A stretch of 64,000 bases of DNA from positions 1-64,000 of the forward strand of contig NZ_JPVQ01000020.1 in assembly GCF_000772965.1 (NCBI RefSeq), in the 5' to 3' direction. Positions 17,958 through 27,500 of this stretch are shown piece after piece. The translations under genes and the position numbers were made by a program. The DNA comes from Ureibacillus massiliensis 4400831 = CIP 108448 = CCUG 49529. GTDB lineage: Bacteria > Bacillota > Bacilli > Bacillales_A > Planococcaceae. How positions within the stretch are numbered: position 1 is the first letter of the stretch; every line of letters begins with the position of its first letter. A model generated the notes under the pieces. The model had not been told where the DNA came from. It saw nothing but the letters and a program-made list of their open reading frames with translations, and ran no database searches.

Positions 17958-18734
17958 ATGGACATTTTACAATTAAAAGATAAGAATATTGTGGTAATGG
18001 GTGTAGCTAACGAGCGCAGTATCGCGTGGGGAATCGCTAAAAAATTATTAGAAGTTGGCGCAAATGTAATTTTTACATATAGAAAAGAACGTTCTAAAGG
18101 TAAAATCGAGAAGGTTTTAAATGATTACCAAGATTATAATACCGCTGTTGTAGAATGCGATGTAAATAGTGATGAAAGTATTGCAGCTGCTTTCCAACAA
18201 ATTGGTGAACAGTTTGGAGTTGTGCACGGAATTGTACATTCAGTTGCATTTGCAAATGCAGAAGATTTACATAACCGTTTCGTTGAAACAACACGTGATG
18301 GCTATGCATTCGCACAGGATACAAGTGCCTATTCATTAATTGCTGTTGCAAAAGCTGCTTTACCATACATGACTGAAGGTGGCTCTATCGTAACGATGTC
18401 TTATCTAGGTGCAGAACGCGTTCTTGACGGATACAACGTTATGGGTGTTGCAAAAGCTGCTCTTGAAGCTTCAACACGTTATTTAGCAGCTGACTTAGGT
18501 GCTAAAGGAATTCGCGTCAATGCTATTTCTGCTGGTGCAATCCGTACATTAGCTGCGAAAGGTGTCCCAAGCTTTAACACGATCCTTCACCAAATTGAAG
18601 AAAAATCTCCATTAAAACGTAACATCACTCAAGAAGAAGTTGCAAACATGACAATGGTAATGTTAAGTAACCTTTCAAGTGGTGTAACAGGGGAAACAAT
18701 CTATGTTGACTCTGGATATCATATTATGGGGTAA
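17958..18734 (+). CDS. fabI: Enoyl-[acyl-carrier-protein] reductase (NADH/NADPH) FabI
   Basis: FabI reduces enoyl-ACP in the last step of each fatty-acid elongation round and is the triclosan target. The 258-residue SDR-fold protein has the FabI-type nucleotide motif GVANERSIAWGIA (residues 15-27). It also has the Y-x6-YxxxxxK-like active site: the tyrosine in MSYLGAERVLDGYNVMGVAK and the following YNVMGVAK. The segment GAIRTLAAKGV contacts substrate. It is monocistronic, behind a FapR operator and followed by a terminator shared with the cobalamin operon. The ribosome-binding site is modest (AAAGGGG, 13 bases upstream). Confidence 0.96.
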   Translation: MDILQLKDKNIVVMGVANERSIAWGIAKKLLEVGANVIFTYRKERSKGKIEKVLNDYQDYNTAVVECDVNSDESIAAAFQQIGEQFGVVHGIVHSVAFANAEDLHNRFVETTRDGYAFAQDTSAYSLIAVAKAALPYMTEGGSIVTMSYLGAERVLDGYNVMGVAKAALEASTRYLAADLGAKGIRVNAISAGAIRTLAAKGVPSFNTILHQIEEKSPLKRNITQEEVANMTMVMLSNLSSGVTGETIYVDSGYHIMG

Positions 18735-18761
18735 ATACAGAAATAAACTGACGACACGTTT

Positions 18762-18794
18762 AAAAAGCACGCTCCTTCTTGGAACGTGCTTTTC
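18762..18794. terminator. Bidirectional terminator between fabI and the cobalamin operon
   Basis: Stem AAAAGCACG(CTCC)/(GGAA)CGTGCTTTT (18763-18771 with 18785-18793) with A/T runs on both sides. It ends both fabI and the 9.8-kb minus-strand operon. Confidence 0.88.
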
Positions 18795-18814
18795 ATATTA
18801 CTTGACTTACTATT

Positions 18815-19522
18815 TTAGTTAAGGATATTGTACTTCAATTTAATACGTTTTAACTTCTCACCAATAGGTTTAGTTAAAATGAGTAAGAAAATTACATTAG
18901 AAATAGCATACATTACTGTAAACGGTAACGCAGTCGTCAATGCTAATAGATAGGCTTCTAGAGAAAACAACCCTGTAATGGATAAGACGCTCCAAACATC
19001 CATTCCGATTGAATAAAACACTCCCGTTGCAACACCGAATACTATTAATGCGACCTTCCCTTCCATTTTCCCAGTCTTCCCGAGTAAGCCCGCAAAAAAT
19101 CCTATCAATCCCCAAGTAAACATTTGAAATGGTGTCCAAGGTCCTTGGCCAAAAAACATATTTGAAACAATGGCACTTAAAGCACCTGTTAAAAAGCCAG
19201 CCTCTGCCCCTAAATATATACCTGTAATTGCAGTTATAGCCGCAACAGGTTTGAACCCGGGTGTTACAGCAAATAATACACGACCTGCTACAGAAATTGC
19301 TGCCATAACAGCAATCAATAAAATTTCTCTAGGCTGCGGCTTTCGCATCTCAAATCTTAAAATGAATGGTATACAAGCTAATAATATTAAAATAACTGAA
19401 ATAACATAGTATTTTCGATCTTCTAATAATACGACACCACCATATAGCACCAATGGCATGAAGATAAATATAATAATTACCGTAAAAGTTAACCGGAAGC
19501 GACTTTGTCTGCTTTTTTGCAT
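18815..19522 (-). CDS. ECF transporter S component, predicted cobalamin-specific (CbrT-like)
   Basis: Predicted substrate-binding membrane subunit of an energy-coupling-factor importer. The 235 residues hold seven or so TM spans, including an N-terminal pair (about 10-30 and 36-52). The core begins PREILLIAVMAAISVAGRVLF, containing the small-residue AxxxA face used by S components to dock on EcfT. It ends with a basic tail. Substrate is inferred, not read. The gene is last in an operon controlled by a cobalamin riboswitch, next to dedicated EcfA and EcfT genes (the CbrT-type group). It overlaps the ATPase gene by 34 bases, suggesting coupled translation. Alternatives are a cobalamin precursor or another corrinoid. 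Confidence 0.75.
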   Translation of the reverse strand: MQKSRQSRFRLTFTVIIIFIFMPLVLYGGVVLLEDRKYYVISVILILLACIPFILRFEMRKPQPREILLIAVMAAISVAGRVLFAVTPGFKPVAAITAITGIYLGAEAGFLTGALSAIVSNMFFGQGPWTPFQMFTWGLIGFFAGLLGKTGKMEGKVALIVFGVATGVFYSIGMDVWSVLSITGLFSLEAYLLALTTALPFTVMYAISNVIFLLILTKPIGEKLKRIKLKYNILN

Positions 19523-21144
19523 AACTTAACCACATCCTCACAGGTAATTGCATTATCAAATATCTTTCTTGTCATTCGATGGGCTGCTGTTGTATAGAAA
19601 GTATTTCCACTGTAAAATTTACGAGGAGGATCATTCGATATAATTTGACCATCAAAAAATAATGCACAACGATCGCTATATTGTGCTGAAAATTCAATAT
19701 CGTGTGTAACCATTAAAATTGTGACACCATGTTTTTGCAATACTTGTAGAGTCTCTGCTAAGGATTGCTTTGCATGTGCATCTAGACCTTTTGTCGGTTC
19801 ATCAAGTAATAAAATTCGTGGATTAAGTAATAATAGTTTGGCTATTGCAAGCTTCTGTTGTTCACCACCGCTTAAATCAAAAGGATGTCGCTCTAATAAT
19901 CCTCCTAATCCAAATAATTCAATAATCTGCTCAATTTTCGATATAGATCCCGCCATTTTCGCCGTCGTCTGTAATTCCTGACTCACCTTTTTTTCAACAA
20001 ATAACACAGTTGGGTCTTGTGGTAAAACTGCCATATTTTTTTGATATAATTCTGTATTTGTATACTTATTTATCTTTCTACCATTTAAAAAAACTTGTCC
20101 ACGATATGGCTTTAATAGTCCCGATAGCACTTTTAAAGCTGTAGACTTCCCGGTTCCGTTACCACCAATGACTGATAGAAATTCACCCTCATAAACTTTT
20201 ATATTGAAATACCTTAGAATATCTTGTCCATCTTTCACATACCTGAATGCTACATCCTTTGCTTCAAGAACGATTTCCTGTTTTTCGTGTAGTACTTCGT
20301 CTTCAATTCTATCATTCTCAATATCCATTTCCTGCAAATATTGTCTTCCCTCTTTAATCGTTAAAGGAGAGTCTATCATCCCCCCCAATGAATGATAAAT
20401 TCTCATTGCCGAGGGTAACGCTTTAATCATCGCATGTCCATGCGGCAATCCTTGTAATAGATTTCGTGGTTTTCCATTGTAAATGACAGTACCTTTCTCC
20501 ATAACAATAACGCGACTTGCCATTGGTAAAACTTCTTCTAAACGATGCTCTGCAATGAGGATTGTCAACCCAAGTTCTTCATTTAGTTTCCGGAGCATTG
20601 TCATAAATTCAGAAGCCGCTATGGGATTTAATTGGGACGTTGGTTCGTCAAGTAATAAAAGGCTTGGTTGCATTACCATAACGGATGCCAAATTTAATAG
20701 CTGCTTTTGCCCTCCAGATAAATCGATTGTACTTTGACGAAACCATTGCTGAATTCCAAAAAAGTTTGCCATTTCAGCAACACGTCTACGAATAGTATGT
20801 GTTTCTAGACCTAAGTTTTCTAATCCAAAGGCTAATTCATGCCAAACTTTATCGGTTACAATTTGGTTTTCTGGATTTTGTAGTACAATCCCAATCTCTG
20901 AGGATTTCAATTGTGCTTCTATTAAATGTATAGGTGTATCCCTATAGAAAATTTCACCTATCAATTGGCCATGTGGCGCAATTTCTCGTTTTATTTGCTT
21001 AAGTAATGTACTTTTTCCACATCCTGATTGACCTAAAAGAACGACGAATTCACCTTCATCAATTTCAAGATTAATAGAGTGTAGGGCATTATCCTTCTCT
21101 TCTGGATATGAAAAACTCAAATCTTTGATTGTAAGTACCGCCAT
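19489..21144 (-). CDS. ECF transporter double ATPase (fused EcfA-EcfA')
   Basis: Energises the ECF importer. The 551 residues contain two complete ABC ATPase domains in tandem. Domain 1 has Walker A GQSGCGKST (residues 38-46), Q-loop VLQNPENQI, signature LSGGQKQ and Walker B LLLLDEPTS. Domain 2 has Walker A GGNGTGKST near 325, Q-loop LPQDP, signature LSGGEQQ and Walker B ILLLDEPTKGLD. Most ECF modules have two separate ATPase genes (ecfA1, ecfA2); here they are one polypeptide, as in dedicated (group I) systems. It overlaps the upstream EcfT gene by 28 bases. With the neighbouring S and T genes it makes a self-sufficient transporter. Confidence 0.93.
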   Translation of the reverse strand: MAVLTIKDLSFSYPEEKDNALHSINLEIDEGEFVVLLGQSGCGKSTLLKQIKREIAPHGQLIGEIFYRDTPIHLIEAQLKSSEIGIVLQNPENQIVTDKVWHELAFGLENLGLETHTIRRRVAEMANFFGIQQWFRQSTIDLSGGQKQLLNLASVMVMQPSLLLLDEPTSQLNPIAASEFMTMLRKLNEELGLTILIAEHRLEEVLPMASRVIVMEKGTVIYNGKPRNLLQGLPHGHAMIKALPSAMRIYHSLGGMIDSPLTIKEGRQYLQEMDIENDRIEDEVLHEKQEIVLEAKDVAFRYVKDGQDILRYFNIKVYEGEFLSVIGGNGTGKSTALKVLSGLLKPYRGQVFLNGRKINKYTNTELYQKNMAVLPQDPTVLFVEKKVSQELQTTAKMAGSISKIEQIIELFGLGGLLERHPFDLSGGEQQKLAIAKLLLLNPRILLLDEPTKGLDAHAKQSLAETLQVLQKHGVTILMVTHDIEFSAQYSDRCALFFDGQIISNDPPRKFYSGNTFYTTAAHRMTRKIFDNAITCEDVVKLCKKADKVASG

Positions 21145-21998
21145 TTGATGCCCTCCTTAACATTCGTCATAATTGGAATAGACAATAAGATCAGATAGTC
21201 AAAATAAAATAGTAAATGATCCATAGACCAATAAAGTTTCATAAATGTAGGATAATAATAATAGGTCATATAACCAGTAAAAACACCATATAAACATACT
21301 GAGATTAAAATAGTAATGTAAACGAGCATCTTGACATCTCGTTTCTCTAAGACAAACAAAGAAAAAGTAGAACGTTTTTTCACCCCATATCCCCTTGCTC
21401 TCATCGAATCTGCTGTTTCTATCGCGTTTTCTAATGCCCAGGTTATGAGTATAGACAAAATATTCATGCAACTCTTCACACGATGCAAAGGTGAACCGAC
21501 TGTAAAATCCATCCCAATTGTTTTTTGTGCCTCAGAAATGACACGCAGTTGATGTTTAAAGCGTGGAATTAGCCTCATCGTGATAGAAATCGTTAAAGCC
21601 AATACGGGCGATACTTTACCAAAAAGATATAGAAACTTATCAGATGTCATGGCTATGTTATAACAACTAAACCAAAACATTATTGCAACAATTAGTAAGG
21701 CAATAGCAAACCCATATACAATTGCTTCAATCGTAATTGGATTGTCATTGATATATAAAATGACAAGCTTACCATTGTGACTAATTAGCGGGTTCACAAC
21801 TGCCATTCCCAATAACAATGGGACATAATACCAGCTAGACTTCCAAAATTGACCCCTTAACCAAATCAATCGTAATATCGTTGCAAGGAAAAAGGTACTT
21901 ACAATATAAACTGGATGCATAAAAAACATCGTCATACAAATTACAGAAGAAAAATAACAAAATATTACAATCGGATGATACGTTTCAAATGCTTTCAT
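21117..21998 (-). CDS. ECF transporter transmembrane component EcfT
   Basis: The integral-membrane coupling subunit that links the ATPases to the S component. The 293 residues hold an N-terminal cluster of TM helices (to about 130), a cytoplasmic coupling region (about 140-215), and a C-terminal pair of TM helices. The coupling region carries the family motifs, including ADSMRARGYG with the ARG triplet that docks on the ATPase grooves. A start five codons further upstream is possible. The chosen ATG overlaps the lipoprotein gene stop as ATGA and has GGAG just upstream, so coupled translation is likely. It is an operon member between the DUF4430 lipoprotein and the ATPase. Confidence 0.9.
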   Translation of the reverse strand: MKAFETYHPIVIFCYFSSVICMTMFFMHPVYIVSTFFLATILRLIWLRGQFWKSSWYYVPLLLGMAVVNPLISHNGKLVILYINDNPITIEAIVYGFAIALLIVAIMFWFSCYNIAMTSDKFLYLFGKVSPVLALTISITMRLIPRFKHQLRVISEAQKTIGMDFTVGSPLHRVKSCMNILSILITWALENAIETADSMRARGYGVKKRSTFSLFVLEKRDVKMLVYITILISVCLYGVFTGYMTYYYYPTFMKLYWSMDHLLFYFDYLILLSIPIMTNVKEGIKWRYLQSKI

Positions 21999-22858
21999 TG
22001 GTCTCCATTCCAATCATCACCTAAATCTCGACCTAAATCTACAGTATAATGCCATTCAATGACATCTCCGTCCTTTAGTATATATTGACTGCTTCCGTAA
22101 TTAGGAAAATCGCCATTCACACTATACATCCAACCGCTTAATTCACCAGCGCTAAATTCATAAAGATGGTTTATACCTTCAATATAGACACTGTTGTAAA
22201 TATTTTGATCTGCGCCTTGGTATTCCATTTGGATGTTATGTTCTTTTGTGGCGCGAACAAGAATATCCCATACCGTTTCATTATCACTGAGTAATTCGTA
22301 TCGAGTTGGACCTAATATAATACCATTTCTCGGTACATATTGATCGCTACGTAAAGAAGGATGAAGTAAATCCATATTGTTCAAAAGTGATTTCACATAA
22401 ATCCCAATCGTTACGTATCTTTTCGGTACAGCAGATTCGGTTATTTCTTTATCTTTATCTGTTTCTAAGGTATTTGCATCTTCTTTTGTCGTTGCAGAAT
22501 CTTGTTTTACTAGAGTATCTTCTGTTTTTGGTACTACTGTTTCTACTGGTTTCTTTTCATTATTAGTCTCTAGATTACTAGTTTCTTTAGAGTCCTCTTT
22601 AGGTTTCTCTTCCTCGTCACTCTTTTTTTCTTCTATTTCGATTTCATCTTCCGGTTCAACCGTTAAATTATTTTCTTCTTTACTTTCCAGTTCTTCACTT
22701 TTTTCTACCTGCTCTACATCGATACTTTGCTCCTCCGATGCAAGCTTTTGGTGCTCTTCAACCGTTTCAATTTTACATCCTGCTAATATACAACTGAAAA
22801 GGATTACAATGATTAGAGGTAGCCATTTACGTATCACAAATAATTTCCTCACTTTCAT
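21995..22858 (-). CDS. DUF4430 (transcobalamin C-terminal-like) lipoprotein
   Basis: A 287-residue predicted lipoprotein. A basic N-terminus and hydrophobic span (residues 12-27) end in lipobox ILAGC (Cys28). A long acidic, Glu/Lys/Thr-rich tether follows (about 35-145). A single C-terminal DUF4430 domain (about 150-282) carries the hallmark SGWMYSVNGDFPN and DVIEWHYTVDLG. DUF4430 corresponds to the C-terminal beta domain of eukaryotic transcobalamin and intrinsic factor. It lies between the SLH alpha/alpha-domain gene (ATGA overlap) and EcfT (ATGA overlap). I infer a membrane-side cobalamin-binding partner that passes ligand to the ECF S component. The fold call is from motif similarity; binding is untested. 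Confidence 0.82.
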   Translation of the reverse strand: MKVRKLFVIRKWLPLIIVILFSCILAGCKIETVEEHQKLASEEQSIDVEQVEKSEELESKEENNLTVEPEDEIEIEEKKSDEEEKPKEDSKETSNLETNNEKKPVETVVPKTEDTLVKQDSATTKEDANTLETDKDKEITESAVPKRYVTIGIYVKSLLNNMDLLHPSLRSDQYVPRNGIILGPTRYELLSDNETVWDILVRATKEHNIQMEYQGADQNIYNSVYIEGINHLYEFSAGELSGWMYSVNGDFPNYGSSQYILKDGDVIEWHYTVDLGRDLGDDWNGDQ

Positions 22859-24393
22859 TGAAACTGCTCATAAAAGTTCACAAACATTACAGATGCATGA
22901 GCACGTGTTGTATGATTCGTAGGGTTGAATAAACCGTTAGAACCTGTTGCAATTTTCAAATCATATAATAAGGTAATAGAGTTCTTTGTTTCTTTATTGT
23001 ATTGTTGAATATCTGAATATGGAGCTAACTGTTTTGGTATATAAGTAGAGCCCGTTTTATATGTGTAAGCTCGACCTAACATTTGAGCTAGTTCAACTCT
23101 TGTGATTTTTTCGTTTGGATAAAATTTATCATTTTCATAGAATATAATTCCTGCTTCATAAGCAGCCGCAATCCTTCTTTGGGCGCCTTCATCTAAAGAG
23201 GTAATATCTTTATATGGTGCATCCTGAGTTGCTGTTAAATTTAGAATTTGTACTATAATTGAAGTTGCTTGTAAACGTGTCATAAATTGATTTGGTTTGA
23301 AACTTCCATCTGGGAAACCATTGAGTAAACCTAAATTTGACGCATCTTCAATGAATTGTTTTGCCCAATGGTTTGTTATGTCATTAAATTTTGTTTTGTT
23401 TTGATCATTCGGTATTTGATTATCTTCAGATTGAGACACAGTTTTTGTATCTGACATATCATAAAGTTTTGTTTTGTTTGCAATTAGGCGATGATAGGCG
23501 GCTAGTGCATAACTTGCTTGTTCTGTCGCCATACCATCAGTTTCCTGATCTAATACATGTTTAAAGCCACCAGTTGTCTTATCAAAGTAAGTTAGTAGTT
23601 GAGGTACGACATTTCTAAATCGAGCGTCCTCTAATGGATCAATACCAACACTTGTTAAAGCAACAATCACTTGAGCAACACTTTCAGAATTTGTAACACC
23701 CCAGCTTGCATAACTACCTTCAGAACCTTGAATACTTACTAATGTTTCAAGCGCACTATCAATTGCTACTTTCACTTTTGGCTCGTGACTATATGTCGAT
23801 AAAGCTTGGACAGCCATACTCGTTATATCAGGATCTGCCTTTGTACCTGAGAGGGCGAATCCACCATCATCTAACTGCTTACTTAAAATATAATCAATCA
23901 TCTTCTTGCGACTGTTTGAAGCCGTCGTAGGAATTTTATATCCCCAACTATCTAGAGCAATTAGTGCAAAAATAGGACCATTTATTCCTTGCAAAATCAC
24001 ACGATCGAAATCATATAGTTTTTCTACTAAGTTATAACTACCGACATCCGTTGCATCTTTCCCGATAGCAGATAAAGCTAACACTACCCTTGCATACTCT
24101 GTGTATTTTCTACTATGAAGATTTCCATTCATTTCTTTTACAACGTTTACTAGATTGTTATAGTATGTGTCATAGTAATTTGTAGGAACTTTATAATTTC
24201 CTCTTGCCAAAGCGATAATAAACCACTCATGTCCAAACTTTGGGTTAGGTACCGCATTGACCATATAATTTGCAACCTGATCGTAAGCCTCTTCTGAACT
24301 TATTGTGGTAGCATTAGAAGTTTCTACCGATACTGAGCTCGTTATCACTACCACTAACAGCAAACAAGTAATCCATTGTTTGAATACACGCAT
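22855..24393 (-). CDS. SLH-anchored alpha/alpha-repeat (squalene-cyclase/prenyltransferase-like) protein
   Basis: A 512-residue secreted wall protein. Order: signal peptide (residues 1-29), an alpha/alpha repeat domain (about 33-325), and three SLH domains (about 345-505; for example FNDITNHWAKQFIEDASNLG, then FPDGSFKPNQFMTRLQA). The repeat domain shares whole blocks with the larger upstream protein, such as PKFG.EW, YYNN, YTEY, GKD..DVG.YNL and QGINGxIFAL, so the two are paralogues. Unlike the larger protein it has no DUF4430 domain; the next gene supplies one as a lipoprotein. A 21-codon longer frame is rejected because AAGGGAG lies 7 bases before the chosen ATG. Predicted role: wall-anchored half of a two-part corrinoid-binding pair. 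Confidence 0.8.
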   Translation of the reverse strand: MRVFKQWITCLLLVVVITSSVSVETSNATTISSEEAYDQVANYMVNAVPNPKFGHEWFIIALARGNYKVPTNYYDTYYNNLVNVVKEMNGNLHSRKYTEYARVVLALSAIGKDATDVGSYNLVEKLYDFDRVILQGINGPIFALIALDSWGYKIPTTASNSRKKMIDYILSKQLDDGGFALSGTKADPDITSMAVQALSTYSHEPKVKVAIDSALETLVSIQGSEGSYASWGVTNSESVAQVIVALTSVGIDPLEDARFRNVVPQLLTYFDKTTGGFKHVLDQETDGMATEQASYALAAYHRLIANKTKLYDMSDTKTVSQSEDNQIPNDQNKTKFNDITNHWAKQFIEDASNLGLLNGFPDGSFKPNQFMTRLQATSIIVQILNLTATQDAPYKDITSLDEGAQRRIAAAYEAGIIFYENDKFYPNEKITRVELAQMLGRAYTYKTGSTYIPKQLAPYSDIQQYNKETKNSITLLYDLKIATGSNGLFNPTNHTTRAHASVMFVNFYEQFQ

Positions 24394-24495
24394 TTTTCCA
24401 CTCCCTTTTATGGTAAAGGGGGACGCCCCATCATTTTTGAGACGACCCCTCTTCACTGAGTCAGAGCTAGGTTATCTAGCAATCAAAGTAAATTA

Positions 24496-24528
24496 GAAAA
24501 AATTATTCGATAACGAATCATTCGTTAC
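24496..24528 (-). terminator. Possible intra-operon terminator/attenuator
   Basis: Stem TAACGAAT/ATTCGTTA (24511-24518 with 24520-24527), followed on the minus strand by TCGAATAATTTTTTC. It lies just past the stop of the large SLH gene, in a 146-base gap. It may lower expression of the five downstream genes relative to the surface protein, or mark an mRNA processing site. Confidence 0.45.
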
Positions 24529-24539
24529 TATAAACTCAT

Positions 24540-27500
24540 TTACATTAGGTCGCCAATTTTTAAGGTACGCGTTAAAATTTTAGCCATTTGTCCGCGCGTT
24601 AACTCACCTTGCGGATCAAATGTACCATCCGCTTTCCCATTCATTATGCCTAAGCTATTTAATAAAGAGATACTTTCAGCGAATGACTCGTAGACTTGAT
24701 CACTATCTTTAAATGTAAGTTCACTTGTCGTTTCTGACTTAAATGAAACATATTCTAAAACTTTTGCCATCAGTGCTGCCGCTTGTTGGCGTGTAATTTT
24801 ATCTTCCGGACTAAATGTTGTTTTAGAAGTTCCTGCAGTGATTCCCGCTTCATATAAAGCTTGTATATCCTGTTCATACCATTTTCCTTCTGTATCAACG
24901 AATTGCCCTGAATTTTCAGCGTATAACCCAAGCGCATTAGAAATTAAAGCTGCAAAATGAGCGCGTGTAATTGGTTCATTTGGTGAGAATGTTCCATCTT
25001 CTCGACCTGCAACAATTCCTCGTTTTGCTAAAAACTCTACTTCTTCTTTATATGGTGAATTTGTTAGATCGCTAAACGTAACATCATCTGTTCGAACCAC
25101 AAATGTCCCACCAGATTTCGTTAAAATGATTACTTGTCCATTTTCGATTTTATGTGGAACTGCACGATATTCGCCATCTTCTATTTGAAGAATGACTGCA
25201 CCTTTAGGTAAGTCTGAAATAGGAGTCGTCACTTTCAAGTATTCTTTTCCTGTTTTAATAGACTCAGGAGTACTATTACGATGTTTCACTTCTAGTTCAA
25301 CTATAAATGCTACAGCATCGTTTACTGCTGTGTGTTTTGCCCCTATTACAATTGTTGAATCACTTGGTAATGATAAGATATCCAAAGATGTTGGTACTTC
25401 AATTTTTGTTCCTGTTTCATCTGTGATGATAAGGTTTCCACCTTTTAAATTTTGTGTTTTTACTATCCAATCACTCAATGTAAGCTGTACTTTTGTTTCG
25501 CCATTTTGATTTTTAACTGTAATGGTTGATTCATGAGGATCTGTTTCATTTTGTTCTTCTGGAGTTTTTGAGCCACCGCCAGATCCAGAGCCTCCTCCTC
25601 CACTACTTCCATTGTTTCCAGGATTGGTTTTTGAATCATCGAACCCACCACCAATGTCATTACCTAAATCGGTTGTATATAACCATTCGATTCGATCTCC
25701 AGGTTTTACTTTAAATTTACTTGCACTAATATTCGGAAAATCCCCGTTAACTCGGTACATCCAACCACTTTTTGGACCTTTATCAAATTCATAAAGGCCG
25801 GCAATCCCCTCAACATATACGCCCATATCCGTATTGCGCGCGCTTAATTCAATATCATATTTTTTTGTCGCACGTTTTAACACTTCATATACTGTGTCAC
25901 CATTCTTCACTTCAATTTCAGTAGTAGGAAGTGGTTTATTAGAGCTTGAAATGATTATAGATAATTTAACTTTTTCTATAGGTTGCGGACTACTTCCACC
26001 TGGGTTTGGATTCGATGGAACATCGTCATCTGTATCATTTCCGTTTCCAGGATTCGGATTTTCTGTTGGTTCTTCTTCTGAATTATTGAAATCTGACGGT
26101 TTTACATCCGACATATTATATAAGGCATTTTGACCATTTAATAATCGATTATATGCAGTTAATGCATATGCGGCTTGCTGTGTTGCCATACCATTTGTCG
26201 GGCCATCCTTCGGATGTGCAAATCCCCCGTCAGCTGTATAGTATTCTAGAATCGCTGTTACAATTGTCGAGCCATTTTCTTGAACAAATCTTTCATCTTT
26301 AGTTGCATCAATTCCGAGTGTTGATAACGCTACTAAAACTTGGGCTGCACTTTGAACATTTTCAGTACCCCATGATTCATAACCACCGTTATTCAACTGC
26401 ATATCAGCTAATTTTACAATTGCGCGATCAATAACAGCTTTCACATCAGGTTGATTTTGATATGGTACTAATGCTTGTATCGCCATCGCAGTTATGTCAG
26501 GATCAGGAGTTTTGCCCGATAATGCAAAACCACCAGCATCTGGCTCACCGCGCTTAATTTCCTTATCTAAAATATAATTAATTAGATTTTCTCTTGTCGC
26601 TTGTACTTCGATATCATCTATCTGTGGAATTTCATACCCAAATGTATCTATAGCTATTAAAGCAAATATAGCTCCATTAATCCCTTGTCTAGTAACCTTA
26701 TTAAAGTCTGCTAGTTTTTCAATTAGATTATATCCACCGACATCTCGGGAATCCTTCCCAATAGAACTCAGAGCAATAATTAAACGTGAATATTCTGTAT
26801 AGGTGTTTCTAGTTAGTTCTCCATTTTTCAATTGGAGTTCAGATACTACGTTATTGTAATAAGTTTCATAGTAATCGTTTGGTATTGAATAATTAGAACG
26901 AGCTAACGTTAGGATACTCCATTCGGATCCAAATTTAGGCTCAGCACTAATTGATGCCAAATACGAAGAAGCTGTGTTTATTGCTTCGGAAATAGTTGGT
27001 GTTGTTTCATTTGAATCTTGTATAACTTTAACAGTGATAGTGGTAACAACATCTCCAGCTTTAGCTGAAATTGTAGCGCTACCTGTTGCTATTGCTGTTA
27101 TTTTTCCGTTATCAACTTTTATAATGTCATTATCGCTAGAGCTCCATAAAATGGCCTTATCTTCTGTCGTATTCTCAGGTAATACAGTTGCTGTTAATTG
27201 AAGATTTTCACCAACATGAAGAGTTATTGGACTTGACTCACTTAACTCTATTTTATTAATTGGAATGTTGACTTTTTTATCTTCTTTAACCTCAACTTTT
27301 ACAGAAACAGGTCGAATTATATTGTTATTGTATGTTAAATCTGAAGGGTCACTTTCATATCGATTCGCAGTGATTTCGTAGATTCCTTCTTCAGAAAAAG
27401 AAATAAAGGCTTTACCATCACTATCTGTTTTATAATCCGTTGCTTTTCCATTGATATAAATGGTAGCTCCTTCGACACTATTTGTAGCTACACCCGTGTT

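Noticed and set aside
24400-24480. GC-rich segments (GGGGACGCCCC, GCTAG/CTAGC) upstream of the second SLH gene as a riboswitch
   Set aside because: They do not match any riboswitch consensus I recognise, and the possible pairings are short and ambiguous.
25475-25714. Several 60-100-codon frames inside the SLH genes
   Set aside because: They are on the opposite strand or in other frames of long, clearly coding regions with low-complexity composition.
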